Part shown: in pieces, positions 6,807 to 14,107 of the stretch
Layout: every line of letters begins with the position of its first letter
Position numbering within the stretch: the first letter of the stretch is position 1
Assembly (NCBI RefSeq): GCF_017744555.1
Contig: NZ_JAGIBD010000027.1
Location: 1 to 41,984 of the forward strand
Length of the DNA stretch: 41,984 bases
Direction of reading: 5' to 3'
Source of the DNA: Cellulomonas sp.
Lineage (GTDB): Bacteria > Actinomycetota > Actinomycetes > Actinomycetales > Cellulomonadaceae
Translations under genes and position numbers: made by a program
The notes under the pieces: model-generated
The model's input: the letters and a program-made list of their open reading frames with translations, nothing else
The model's database searches: none
Told to the model about the DNA's origin: nothing

Positions 6807-7676
6807 TCAGGCGCCCTCGACCGGCAGCCAGAGCTCGACCGTCGCGGTCTTGAAGTCGTCAGCCCGGTCGAGCACGGCGACGACCTCCGGGCCGGGCCGC
6901 AGGCGCCACGGGTTCGACGGGAACCACTCGGTCGCCGTCGCCGCCCACAGCGTCTGCAGCGTCTCCGGGTACGGACCGGCCACGCGGAAGACGGCCCACG
7001 AGCCGGCCTCGACCGGGATCACGTCGAGGTCGTCAGGGACCTCCGCCGCGTCCGACAGGGCGACGCCGTGCAGGTACGTCAGCTCGGTCCCCTCCCGTCG
7101 GTCCGGGTCCAGGTCGGTGCTCACCGCGAGCAGCCCGTGCGGCTCGGTGTCGCCCAACGCCTTCAGACGACCGTGCTCCTGCGGCGGCAGCGACGCGACG
7201 TGCTGCTGGATGGCGGGATTGACCCCCGCGTGCACGAGCGGCACACGGACGGCGTGCCCCACGAGGCGGAAAGCGGGCCGGGAGACGAGTCGGACGTCCA
7301 TGGGTGATGCTCCTTCGACGGTCAGGCGGAACCTGAGGCGTGGCTGGGACCGGAAGGGGCCACCGTCGCGCCGGGCCTGGCCCGGGCTGACGCCGTGCAC
7401 GGCCTGGAACGCCCGCCCGAACGCCTCCGCCGAGCCGTACCCGAACCGCACGGCGATGCTCAGCAGGTCGTCCTGCCCGGCGACGACGTCCGCCGCGGCG
7501 ACCGTCATGCGCCGCCGTCGGACGTACTCGGACAGCGGCATGCCCGCGAGCGACGAGAACATCCGACGCAGGTGGTACTCGGTAGTGCCGAGCGCGGCGG
7601 CGAGCCGGGGGACGTCGAGGTCCTCGGTCACGTCGTCCTCGACGAGGTCGACGAGCCGGTTGAGCCAGGCGATCAC
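6807..7676 (-). CDS. AraC family regulator with GyrI-like effector domain
   Basis: The 289-residue protein has an N-terminal AraC DNA-binding domain (VPRLAAALGTTEYHLRRMF, SLAGMPLSEYVRRRRM, LLSIAVRFGYGSAEAFGRAF, VHGVSPGQARRDGG). A C-terminal GyrI-like/AraC effector-binding domain follows (VRLVSRPAFRLVGHAVRVPL to DFKTATVELWLPV). This Rob/BmrR-like architecture senses amphipathic drugs or small organics in the cytosol. The GTG at 7676 is chosen because GGAAGGAGG lies 5 nt upstream; a longer frame to 7733 has no comparable signal. It is convergent with the acetyltransferase, with no obvious target beside it. Confidence 0.92.
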   Translation of the reverse strand: MIAWLNRLVDLVEDDVTEDLDVPRLAAALGTTEYHLRRMFSSLAGMPLSEYVRRRRMTVAAADVVAGQDDLLSIAVRFGYGSAEAFGRAFQAVHGVSPGQARRDGGPFRSQPRLRFRLTVEGASPMDVRLVSRPAFRLVGHAVRVPLVHAGVNPAIQQHVASLPPQEHGRLKALGDTEPHGLLAVSTDLDPDRREGTELTYLHGVALSDAAEVPDDLDVIPVEAGSWAVFRVAGPYPETLQTLWAATATEWFPSNPWRLRPGPEVVAVLDRADDFKTATVELWLPVEGA

Positions 7677-7843
7677 TGTGGCCTCCTTCCGACGACCAGC
7701 CTGACGTCCATGGCTGCCGCTCGACCCGATCATCGTGGCCCGGTGCGATCAGGACGACGCCAGACCCCGTCCGGGATGGCAGGGTGGACCAGGGCGTGGC
7801 GACGACGCCGCTCGGTGCACGACCTGCCTGGTGAGGTGAGCTC

Positions 7844-8422
7844 GTGGACGTCGACTGGGAGTCGGTCCGGAACTGGGCCGGCACGCTCGTGGTGGCCGTC
7901 TCGGCCCTCGTCGCGGTCGTGTCGTACCGACGCAGCCTCTACGACCGCAAGCGTGAGCAGGCTTCCCGGGTCGCGGCCTGGTTCGAGCGACCACCCGCAC
8001 CCACGCTCGTCGCCGACACCGAGCGCGCCTACCGGGCCGACGTGCCCGTGCGGCTCCACGTCGCGAACCGGTCGGACGGACCCGTCTTCTCGGTGTCCGT
8101 CGTCTACTCGCTCCCCGAGGTCACCGCGCCGACCGGCGGCCCTCCGCCTGAACCTCGCCGGGAGCTGACCGTCCCGGAGATCCCCGCGGACACGGTCGCG
8201 CAGGCCGACGTCGTCATCCCCTTCTACGGCGAGCTCGGCCCGGACGTCGCGCTCGACGACGGGCGTGCACCGTGGATCACGCTCGCGCCCGTGACGGTCC
8301 GGTTCACCGACGCGCTCGGGCAGCGCTGGCTCCGTGCGGGCAGCCGGCCGGTGCGACGGCAGCGGCGATGGTTCGAGGAGCCGGAGACGACCCGGCTGCA
8401 CCTGCCCGTCCGTCCCCGCTGA
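7844..8422 (+). CDS. Membrane-anchored hypothetical protein
   Basis: This 192-residue protein of unknown function has one N-terminal membrane helix (about residues 12-29, AGTLVVAVSALVAVVSY), followed by a basic stretch YRRSLYDRKREQ. The rest looks beta-rich (VPVRLHVANRSDGPVFSVSVVYS, VAQADVVIPFYGELG, ITLAPVTVRFTDALGQRWLRAG) and resembles small immunoglobulin-like modules of actinobacterial membrane hypotheticals. The positive-inside rule puts the C-terminal domain in the cytosol. The GTG start has GGTGAGGTGAG just upstream. It is the first of a run of poorly characterised genes reaching 12302. Confidence 0.7.
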   Translation: MDVDWESVRNWAGTLVVAVSALVAVVSYRRSLYDRKREQASRVAAWFERPPAPTLVADTERAYRADVPVRLHVANRSDGPVFSVSVVYSLPEVTAPTGGPPPEPRRELTVPEIPADTVAQADVVIPFYGELGPDVALDDGRAPWITLAPVTVRFTDALGQRWLRAGSRPVRRQRRWFEEPETTRLHLPVRPR

Positions 8423-8426
8423 CGGC

Positions 8427-9017
8427 TCACTCGCCTGCCGGCGGACCGGAGCGCCGCCACCACCTCCGCCGGCCGCGCGGGTGAGCCTCGACGAGAGGCG
8501 TCAGGGCCGGCACGGAGGCGCGGACGGCGGCGTACGTGTCGACGAAGCGGCGGAGCTCGGCGTCGTACTGGCCGCGGTCGAAGACAAAGGGGCCGCCGGC
8601 GAAACGGATGTCGTCCTCGCCGTCCTCCCACCCGACGTCCCAGCCGAAGTCTCGCCAGACGACGGTCTGCTCCGAGCGGTCCATGACCGCCGACACGGCT
8701 CCGCACCCGACGTCGCCGCAGGCGGGGCACACGTACAGCAGGACGCGGCCGCTGGTCAGCTGCGGTACCCGCTCACCGGCGAGCTCGAGGGCGCCGTCGA
8801 CGCCTGCGGTCGGCCAGTTGTGGACCAGGACCGGGACGTTCTCGCCCGCGGGACCGAGACCGGCCACGTCGAGGCGCCGGTCCTCCGGATCCGTGAACTC
8901 GACGAGCTCGCGCAGCGGACGACCGTCAACCGTCAGCTCCCAGAAGGCGAGCCCGAACCTGTCGGCGCTGCGCGCGGGGACGAGCGTCAGCCGGTTCGTC
9001 ATGGCGCATGGTGTCAT
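8427..9017 (-). CDS. Hypothetical protein with a CPACGDVGCG motif
   Basis: This 196-residue actinobacterial protein has no function I can assign. The central LLYVCPACGDVGCGAVSAVM supplies three cysteines suited to zinc binding, followed by VVWRDFGWDVGWEDG and FVFDRGQYDAELRRFVDTY. The C-terminal tail is basic with tryptophans (RGRRRWWRRS). The ATG at 9017 overlaps the upstream stop as ATGA, implying translational coupling to the HEAT-repeat gene; an internal ATG at 9002 is also possible, as GGAG sits directly against the first ATG. It may act as a partner of the HEAT-repeat protein. It is convergent with the membrane-anchored gene at 7844. Confidence 0.7.
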   Translation of the reverse strand: MTPCAMTNRLTLVPARSADRFGLAFWELTVDGRPLRELVEFTDPEDRRLDVAGLGPAGENVPVLVHNWPTAGVDGALELAGERVPQLTSGRVLLYVCPACGDVGCGAVSAVMDRSEQTVVWRDFGWDVGWEDGEDDIRFAGGPFVFDRGQYDAELRRFVDTYAAVRASVPALTPLVEAHPRGRRRWWRRSGPPAGE

Positions 9018-10312
9018 CTCCGGCGCCGGCGCGGCGCGCCGATCGAGCTCCCGCTGGGAACGCCGGCACGTGCGCGCAGGTACGACCTCGTGACGTCGAC
9101 CGCCCAACCCGAGACGGCGTCGTCCGCCTTCTCGTGACCGCTCGGTGTCCACGCGACCGCGACGTGCGTGGCCGCACTCTCGTCGCGCAGCAGCGCCGGG
9201 AGCTGCCAGGTCAGCCCGTTCGCGACCCACGTCACCCCGAACGGGCCGTCCCAGTCGACCAGCCCCCGCCACGACGGAGGTTGGAGCCCGGCCTCAACCC
9301 CCTCGGCGAACGCCTGGTCGTCGGGTCCGCCGATCGCGAGCACGTACCCGTCGTCCTCGAACCCGGTCGTCGCGAGGCGCTCGTCGCCGTCGGGGCTCCC
9401 CTCGAGGACCTCCGGCAGAAGTGCGGAGACCGTGATCGGAGCCGTGTCGGCACGTGCGTGCAACCGCCACTCGACGCCCCAGCACGTGCACCGCGGGTGT
9501 CCCAGGACGTCGTTCTCCCACGTGTACGGCACCACCAGCGCGTCGACCACGAGGTCACCGCTGTCCCATCGTGCCGTCCGTGCACCCGAAGGCAGGAGTG
9601 ACGTCGCGCTCGGCATCCCGAGCACATCCCCGCAGGTCACGCTGAGCACGAGCGGCCCCAGCGGCGTCGCGATCCGTTCGCCGCTGTGCGCGCGGGCCAT
9701 CTCGCGCACCTGAGGATCGGGGTCCTCGGCGAGCGAACGGGCGACGCGGAGCGCACGCGCGGGGTCGACGACGAAGCCGTCCTCGGCCACCAGGGCGTAG
9801 AGCGCGAAGTGACGGACCTCGCCGTCCGCGTCGTGGGTCAGATGCTCGAGCGCGTCGATCACCTCGGCGGCCGGGGCGTCCGGGTCGGTCAGGTACGGCA
9901 GCTGGAAGGCGACCGTCACCCGGACGCCGTCGTCGGGGTGGTCGAGCCGGCGCAGGAACTCGTCGAGCGCCTCGGTCGCGCCGTTGAGTGCGAGCGCCGC
10001 CAGGAGGCTGCGCTCCGTCGCGGGGTCGTCCTCGCGGTCGAGCAGGGCGAGCAGATGCGGGACCACCCGGTCGCTGAACGGGCGCCGGCCCGCGTCGTCG
10101 GCGGGGCCCAGCTCGCGCAGGACGAGGATCCCGAGGTCCCGGACATCGGGGTCGTGGTCGACGCTCCAGGCAAGCGCCAGGTCGAGGACCTGGTCGGTCG
10201 CCCGGCTCTGCAGCTCCACCACGTGGGGCCACGGTGCGTCTGCGTGGTCGTCGCGCACCTCGTCCAGCGCGGCAGCGACGAGCGCGTCGAGCGGCAGGTC
10301 CGACGGGTTCAC
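9014..10312 (-). CDS. HEAT-repeat protein with unknown C-terminal domain
   Basis: The 432-residue protein has two parts. Residues about 30-215 form HEAT-like helical repeats: VLDLALAWSVDHDPDVRDLG, VVPHLLALLDREDDPATERS, ALDEFLRRLDHPDDGVRVTV, VIDALEHLTHDADGEVRHFA, ALRVARSLAEDPDPQVREMA. The remainder (TPLGPLVLSVTCGDVLGM onward; DDGYVLAIGGPDDQAFAEGV; GVTWVANGLTWQLPALL) is a beta-rich module I do not recognise. The GTG at 10312 is chosen because TACGGT stands 6 nt upstream, fitting a leaderless mRNA; a TTG at 10342 is the alternative. HEAT repeats usually scaffold protein-protein contacts. It is coupled by a 4-bp overlap to the downstream Cys-motif gene. Confidence 0.78.
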   Translation of the reverse strand: MNPSDLPLDALVAAALDEVRDDHADAPWPHVVELQSRATDQVLDLALAWSVDHDPDVRDLGILVLRELGPADDAGRRPFSDRVVPHLLALLDREDDPATERSLLAALALNGATEALDEFLRRLDHPDDGVRVTVAFQLPYLTDPDAPAAEVIDALEHLTHDADGEVRHFALYALVAEDGFVVDPARALRVARSLAEDPDPQVREMARAHSGERIATPLGPLVLSVTCGDVLGMPSATSLLPSGARTARWDSGDLVVDALVVPYTWENDVLGHPRCTCWGVEWRLHARADTAPITVSALLPEVLEGSPDGDERLATTGFEDDGYVLAIGGPDDQAFAEGVEAGLQPPSWRGLVDWDGPFGVTWVANGLTWQLPALLRDESAATHVAVAWTPSGHEKADDAVSGWAVDVTRSYLRARAGVPSGSSIGAPRRRRR

Positions 10313-10498
10313 GGGGTCACCGTAGACGTCGTCGCGCGGCAATCGTGGCGGCGTGCGGCCACACAGTCGGGACAGGTCAACTCCGCCGTCGCACGTGCCG
10401 ATGCGTTCCGGGTGGGAAACGGCGGCTGGCGGGACGGGCTGGAGGCGCGTTGGGACGCGCGCCGCAACCGAGCGAGCGCCGACGGCCCCGGAGCGCCC

Positions 10499-10945
10499 GT
10501 GCCCCGCATCCAGACGAACGCCTCACGCGTGATCGGCGCGCCGCGCGCGGACGTCTGGGCCGTTGCTGCCACACCGGACTGCGAGGAGGACCCAGGGTTG
10601 TGCCAGCACATCGTCGGCGCACCTAAGTCCGGCGTGGGGGCAAGGCACGTCATTCTCGGTCCGCCCGCACCTCCACACGGGATCCGCACGGTGATGTTCA
10701 GCGAAGTGGTCGCCGAGCTGGACGGCCACTGGCGCTCCGTGCAGACGCACGGCGGTGCATGGGAGCACGAGGAGACCTGGTTCTTCACTGACGCACCCGA
10801 CGGCGAGACCCTCGTGCGCATCAGCGGCTGGCACCTCCGTCCGTCCGTACCGGCAGCGCGCAGTTCGTCCTATCAGGCGGCGCTCGACAAGCTCGCCATG
10901 GACGCGCTGGACCGACTGGCCGACCGGGTCGCCGCCCAGCACTGA
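10499..10945 (+). CDS. SRPBCC-like protein
   Basis: The 148-residue protein begins VPRIQTNASRVIGAPRADVW, the usual first strand and helix of START/SRPBCC (polyketide cyclase-like) proteins. It continues with VMFSEVVAELDGHWRSVQTH, WEHEETWFFTD, LVRISGWHLRP and a long C-terminal helix YQAALDKLAMDALDRLADRV. Such proteins bind hydrophobic ligands in a helix-grip fold. The frame is open further upstream, but the GTG at 10499 has GGAG 5 nt before it and starts the domain exactly. The 186 bp between this gene and the divergent HEAT gene hold no recognisable feature beyond the leaderless -10 of the latter. Confidence 0.72.
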   Translation: MPRIQTNASRVIGAPRADVWAVAATPDCEEDPGLCQHIVGAPKSGVGARHVILGPPAPPHGIRTVMFSEVVAELDGHWRSVQTHGGAWEHEETWFFTDAPDGETLVRISGWHLRPSVPAARSSSYQAALDKLAMDALDRLADRVAAQH

Positions 10946-10979
10946 CGGATCTCGGCCCCCTGCTGACATGCTGCCCGGC

Positions 10980-11878
10980 ATGACGCTTCGGGAGTCCCTC
11001 CCCCACGCCTGGGTGACGATCGGCGTGCCCGGCACCGACCACGCCACCGGGACGTACTTCGCCTATCCCGCCGACCGCCTGCCGCCGGTGCCTCGCGCCG
11101 TGTCCGAGGGCGACGGGTTCGGGTGGCTGCGCGAGCTCCCGACGATCGGCCCGGGGATGACGCCCGGCGAGCACGACGTGTCGACGACGCCGTCCTCCCG
11201 GGAGGGCGTCGAGAGCCTGCTCCGGGCGGTCGACGCCCCGACCGCCTTCGACCAGCTCCCAGCCGACCTCCGCGCGTTCGCCACCGATCCTGACCTGCAC
11301 CGGCGACTGTTCAGCGCGACGGACGCGTACGTGGACGCCGGCGAGCACCTCGAGCGCGTCCCGGGCGGTTACCTGCTGCACCTGGTGTCCGACTCGCAGT
11401 GGGTCGTGCACTGGCTCGCGTACATCGGCGACGACGGGTCGACGGGCGTCGTGTGTACCTCCGACCCTCTGGGATACGCCGACGACGACGAAGCGCCGCC
11501 GCGGGGCGAGGACGAGTCGACGTGGGTTGCCGCAGCGTCGCCGAGTTCGTCTGGCGGTGGTGGGCCGACCACGTCACGGCTCACCTGTACGGGACGCCCG
11601 AGATCCTCAGCGACGAGGAGAACTACGCGGTGCTGTCGCGGCTCACCGACCACTTCGAGGGTGACCGTCCCGGTGCCCGCCATCTGTCCGAGGACGAGGC
11701 CGGGACCCGGCGCACGGCCAGGGGGACCGTCGGGCTGCGCATGCGCGTCGACCGGTTCGACGCGCGCGCGAAGCTCAGCCAGAACAAGCCCGCGCACGTG
11801 CAGGACCGCATCGTCGACGAGCTCTCGACGAAGAACCCCGAGCTCGCCGCCGAGATGCGCAGGTCCCGCGACGGTTGA
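10980..11878 (+). pseudogene. Hypothetical protein, frameshifted near 11527
   Basis: The first frame gives MTLRESLPHAWVTIGVPG to about EDESTWV, and the second frame continues RSVAEFVWRWWADHVTAHLY to the stop at 11878, together about 299 residues. A single missing base near GGGTTGCCG (11525-11531) explains the break; a TGC or similar codon there restores W-V-x-R-S-V-A-E-F. The segment GGYLLHLVSDSQWVVHWLAY with TSDPLGYADDDE resembles SUKH/SMI1-like Streptomyces proteins, some of which are toxin immunity proteins; that link is weak. CATGCT 7 nt before the ATG suggests a leaderless mRNA. It may be a pseudogene or a sequencing error. Confidence 0.7.
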
Positions 11879-11939
11879 GGCCGACCGGTCACTCTCCCAG
11901 CGGTAGCGACGGTGCCAGAGACCCGTCGACACTGCCGCC

Positions 11940-12302
11940 GTGGACGACGCACACGAGGTCACCCTGTCGGTGCGTGACTGGAAGCTGATCGACGGCACGA
12001 TCGACAACTCCGTCGCCCTCGCGGCGGTGGACGGCGACGACGAGCGCAGCGGGAGCGGCACCCGGGTGCGCCAGGCGGGATGGGCGGCCGCCAGGTCTCA
12101 CCCTGACGTCGCAGCGGGGTCGATGGGCTGGCCGCTGGACGGCGCGAGCCTCACCGTCCGGCTTCCGGCCGCGGACTGGTCGTTCGTCCTGGCAGAGATC
12201 GCCAGGTGGGCCGAGGTGGAGGAGCGCCTCGGCGACGTCGAGGAGCGCGACGAGTCCCTGCGCCTCGCCCAGCTTCTGCGCACGAACCTCGCGGACGGAT
12301 AG
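11940..12302 (+). CDS. Small hypothetical protein
   Basis: This 120-residue cytosolic protein is not one I recognise. It starts with an acidic strand-forming segment (VTLSVRDWKLIDGTIDNSVA) and has a second similar phrase (LTVRLPAADWSFVLAEIARW), which hints at two related halves, each with the pattern L-x-V-R-x-x-x-D-W. The C-terminal third is a charged helix (EVEERLGDVEERDESLRLAQLL). There is no signal peptide or membrane segment. GACACT lies 6 nt before the GTG, consistent with a leaderless transcript. It follows the frameshifted gene by 61 bp. Confidence 0.6.
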   Translation: MDDAHEVTLSVRDWKLIDGTIDNSVALAAVDGDDERSGSGTRVRQAGWAAARSHPDVAAGSMGWPLDGASLTVRLPAADWSFVLAEIARWAEVEERLGDVEERDESLRLAQLLRTNLADG

Positions 12303-12325
12303 CCGCGCGCACGGCGCCCGAAGCG

Positions 12326-12337
12326 CGAAACGTTTCG
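12326..12337. promoter_or_regulatory. LacI-type palindrome upstream of the GH5 cellulase
   Basis: CGAAACGTTTCG is a perfect 12-bp palindrome centred on CG, the symmetry typical of LacI/GalR-family operators. It lies 177 bp before the cellulase ATG. A TAGCGT -10-like hexamer (12366-12371) follows 28 bp downstream, so the site would sit just upstream of the -35. The 212-bp leader (12303-12514) shows nothing else clear. Confidence 0.6.
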
Positions 12338-12514
12338 AGCGCCTGCCGCCCAGAGCCCCCATCACTAGCGTCGGACCGCGCATCCACGGCGGCCGGCCCG
12401 GACGCGATGCAGGCGCCGACGCCCACTGCGAGGGCCGGCGCCCGGCACGCGTCCACTGCTCGTCCGGAGAGCCGGGTCCCGCCGCCCGCGCACACCACCA
12501 CGACGAGGAGACTC

Positions 12515-13942
12515 ATGGGAAAGCGCACCAGGGTGGCCGCCCTGCTGTCCGCGGCCCTGCTCGTGACGACGGGGGTCGGCGCCATCGCCGCCACGTCGGC
12601 GCAGGCGGCCGCCGGCTGCAAGGTCGAGTACACCGTCACGAACCAGTGGAACGACGGCTTCGGCGCGAACGTCGTGCTCACGAACCTCGGGGACGACGTC
12701 AACGGCTGGACGGTCGGCTGGACGTTCCCGTCGGGCCAGAAGGTCACGAACCTCTGGAACGGCACGGTCACGCAGTCGGGCAGCACGGTGTCAGTGAAGG
12801 ACGCCGGCTGGAACGCGTCTGTCCGCAAGGGCGGCACGGCGAGCTTCGGGTTCAACGGGACCTGGAGCGGCGCCAACGCCGTGCCCACCCAGTTCACCCT
12901 CAACGGCACCGCGTGCACGGGCTCGACGACGAGCACCCCCACGCCGACGCCGACGACCCCGACCCCGACGCCGACCACCACGACGACGCCCCCGCCCCCC
13001 ACGGGCACGACGCCGCTCGCCATCAACGGCCAGCTGCACGTCTGCGGCACCAACCTCTGCAACCAGTACAACAAGCCGATCCAGCTGCGTGGCGTCAGTA
13101 CGCATGGGCTCCAGTGGTTCCCGTCCTGCTACAACACGGCGTCGCTGGACACGCTCGCGAACGACTGGAAGGCCGACGTCCTGCGCATCGCGATGTACGT
13201 CAACGAGGACGGCTACGTCACGAACCCCGCGGCGTTCACGGCCAAGGTGAACGACCTCGTCGACCAGGCCGAGGCGCGCGGCATGTACGCGATCATCGAC
13301 TTCCACACGCTCACGCCCGGTGACCCGAACGTGAACCTGGACAACGCGAAGACGTTCTTCAAGAACGTCGCGACCCGCAACGCGAACAAGAAGAACGTCA
13401 TCTACGAGATCGCCAACGAGCCCAACGGCGTCTCGTGGGACCAGATCCGCACCTACGCGAACCAGGTGATCCCGGTCGTGCGCGCGGCTGACTCCGACGC
13501 GGTGGTCATCGTCGGCACGCGCGGCTGGTCGTCGCTCGGGGTGTCGAACGGGTCGAGCTCGGCCGAGATCGTGGCCAATCCGGTCAACTTCCCGAACATC
13601 ATGTACACGTTCCACTTCTACGCGGCGTCCCACACGGACACCTACCGCAACGAGGTCCGGAACGCGGCGAGCAAGCTCCCGCTCTTCGTGACCGAGTGGG
13701 GCACGACGAGCGCGACCGGCGGTGGCACCGTCGACATCGCGAGCTCGACGACGTGGCTCGACCTGCTCGACTCGCTGAAGATCAGCCACGTCAACTGGAC
13801 GTACTCCGACGCGAACGAGTCCAGCGCCGCGTTCAAGGCGGGCACGTGCTCGGGCTCGAACTACGGCACGTCGCAGCTGTCGCAGTCCGGCCAGTTCGTG
13901 CGCAGCCGCATCATGACGGCGGACAGCTTCCCGACGAGCTGA
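12515..13942 (+). CDS. Secreted endo-beta-1,4-glucanase, CBM2-GH5
   Basis: The 475-residue enzyme begins with a Sec signal peptide (about residues 1-31, ending ATSAQAAAG). A CBM2 cellulose-binding module follows at about 35-136 (CKVEYTVTNQWNDGFGANVV, GWTVGWTFPSG, VTNLWNGT), with its aromatic binding residues and a cysteine pair. A Pro/Thr linker (about 137-166) leads to a GH5 catalytic domain. The acid/base is Glu302 in YEIANEPNG and the nucleophile Glu394 in FVTEWGTT; RGVSTHGLQWFP fits the GH5_2 subfamily. It cleaves internal bonds of cellulose outside the cell. GAGGAG precedes the ATG. A LacI-type palindrome lies upstream and a strong terminator downstream, so it is monocistronic. Confidence 0.96.
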   Translation: MGKRTRVAALLSAALLVTTGVGAIAATSAQAAAGCKVEYTVTNQWNDGFGANVVLTNLGDDVNGWTVGWTFPSGQKVTNLWNGTVTQSGSTVSVKDAGWNASVRKGGTASFGFNGTWSGANAVPTQFTLNGTACTGSTTSTPTPTPTTPTPTPTTTTTPPPPTGTTPLAINGQLHVCGTNLCNQYNKPIQLRGVSTHGLQWFPSCYNTASLDTLANDWKADVLRIAMYVNEDGYVTNPAAFTAKVNDLVDQAEARGMYAIIDFHTLTPGDPNVNLDNAKTFFKNVATRNANKKNVIYEIANEPNGVSWDQIRTYANQVIPVVRAADSDAVVIVGTRGWSSLGVSNGSSSAEIVANPVNFPNIMYTFHFYAASHTDTYRNEVRNAASKLPLFVTEWGTTSATGGGTVDIASSTTWLDLLDSLKISHVNWTYSDANESSAAFKAGTCSGSNYGTSQLSQSGQFVRSRIMTADSFPTS

Positions 13943-13953
13943 CGTCACCCGCC

Positions 13954-14000
13954 GCGCGTCCCGCCGCCGCCGACTCCCCTCCGGCGGCGGCGGGACGCGC
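13954..14000 (+). terminator. Strong GC hairpin after the GH5 gene
   Basis: A perfect 19-bp stem, left arm 13954-13972 and right arm 13982-14000, encloses a 9-nt loop and starts 12 bp after the cellulase stop. No U-tract follows, as is common in high-GC actinobacteria. It should end the cellulase transcript. Confidence 0.8.
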
Positions 14001-14045
14001 CACGTCGTCCGCGCGCGGTTGCCCTGACGGGCAGCGTTCGCGCAC

Positions 14046-14079
14046 CGAACCCTTTCGTATCCGCCTCCCGCCCTAGGGT
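14046..14079 (+). promoter_or_regulatory. Promoter region of the RTX-like gene
   Basis: TAGGGT (14074-14079) is a plausible -10 about 29 bp before the ATG. CGAACCCTTTCG (14046-14057) stands where a -35/operator would be and resembles a degenerate form of the CGAAACGTTTCG palindrome found before the GH5 gene. Operator function is inferred only from this similarity. Confidence 0.4.
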
Positions 14080-14107
14080 GCACAGCACCGACCCTGGGAG
14101 GGACTCG

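Noticed and set aside
6310..11531. Programmed ribosomal frameshifting at the two broken genes
   Set aside because: Neither GCGGCTACC nor GGGTTGCCG contains a slippery heptamer, and no pseudoknot is apparent; single-base loss is simpler.
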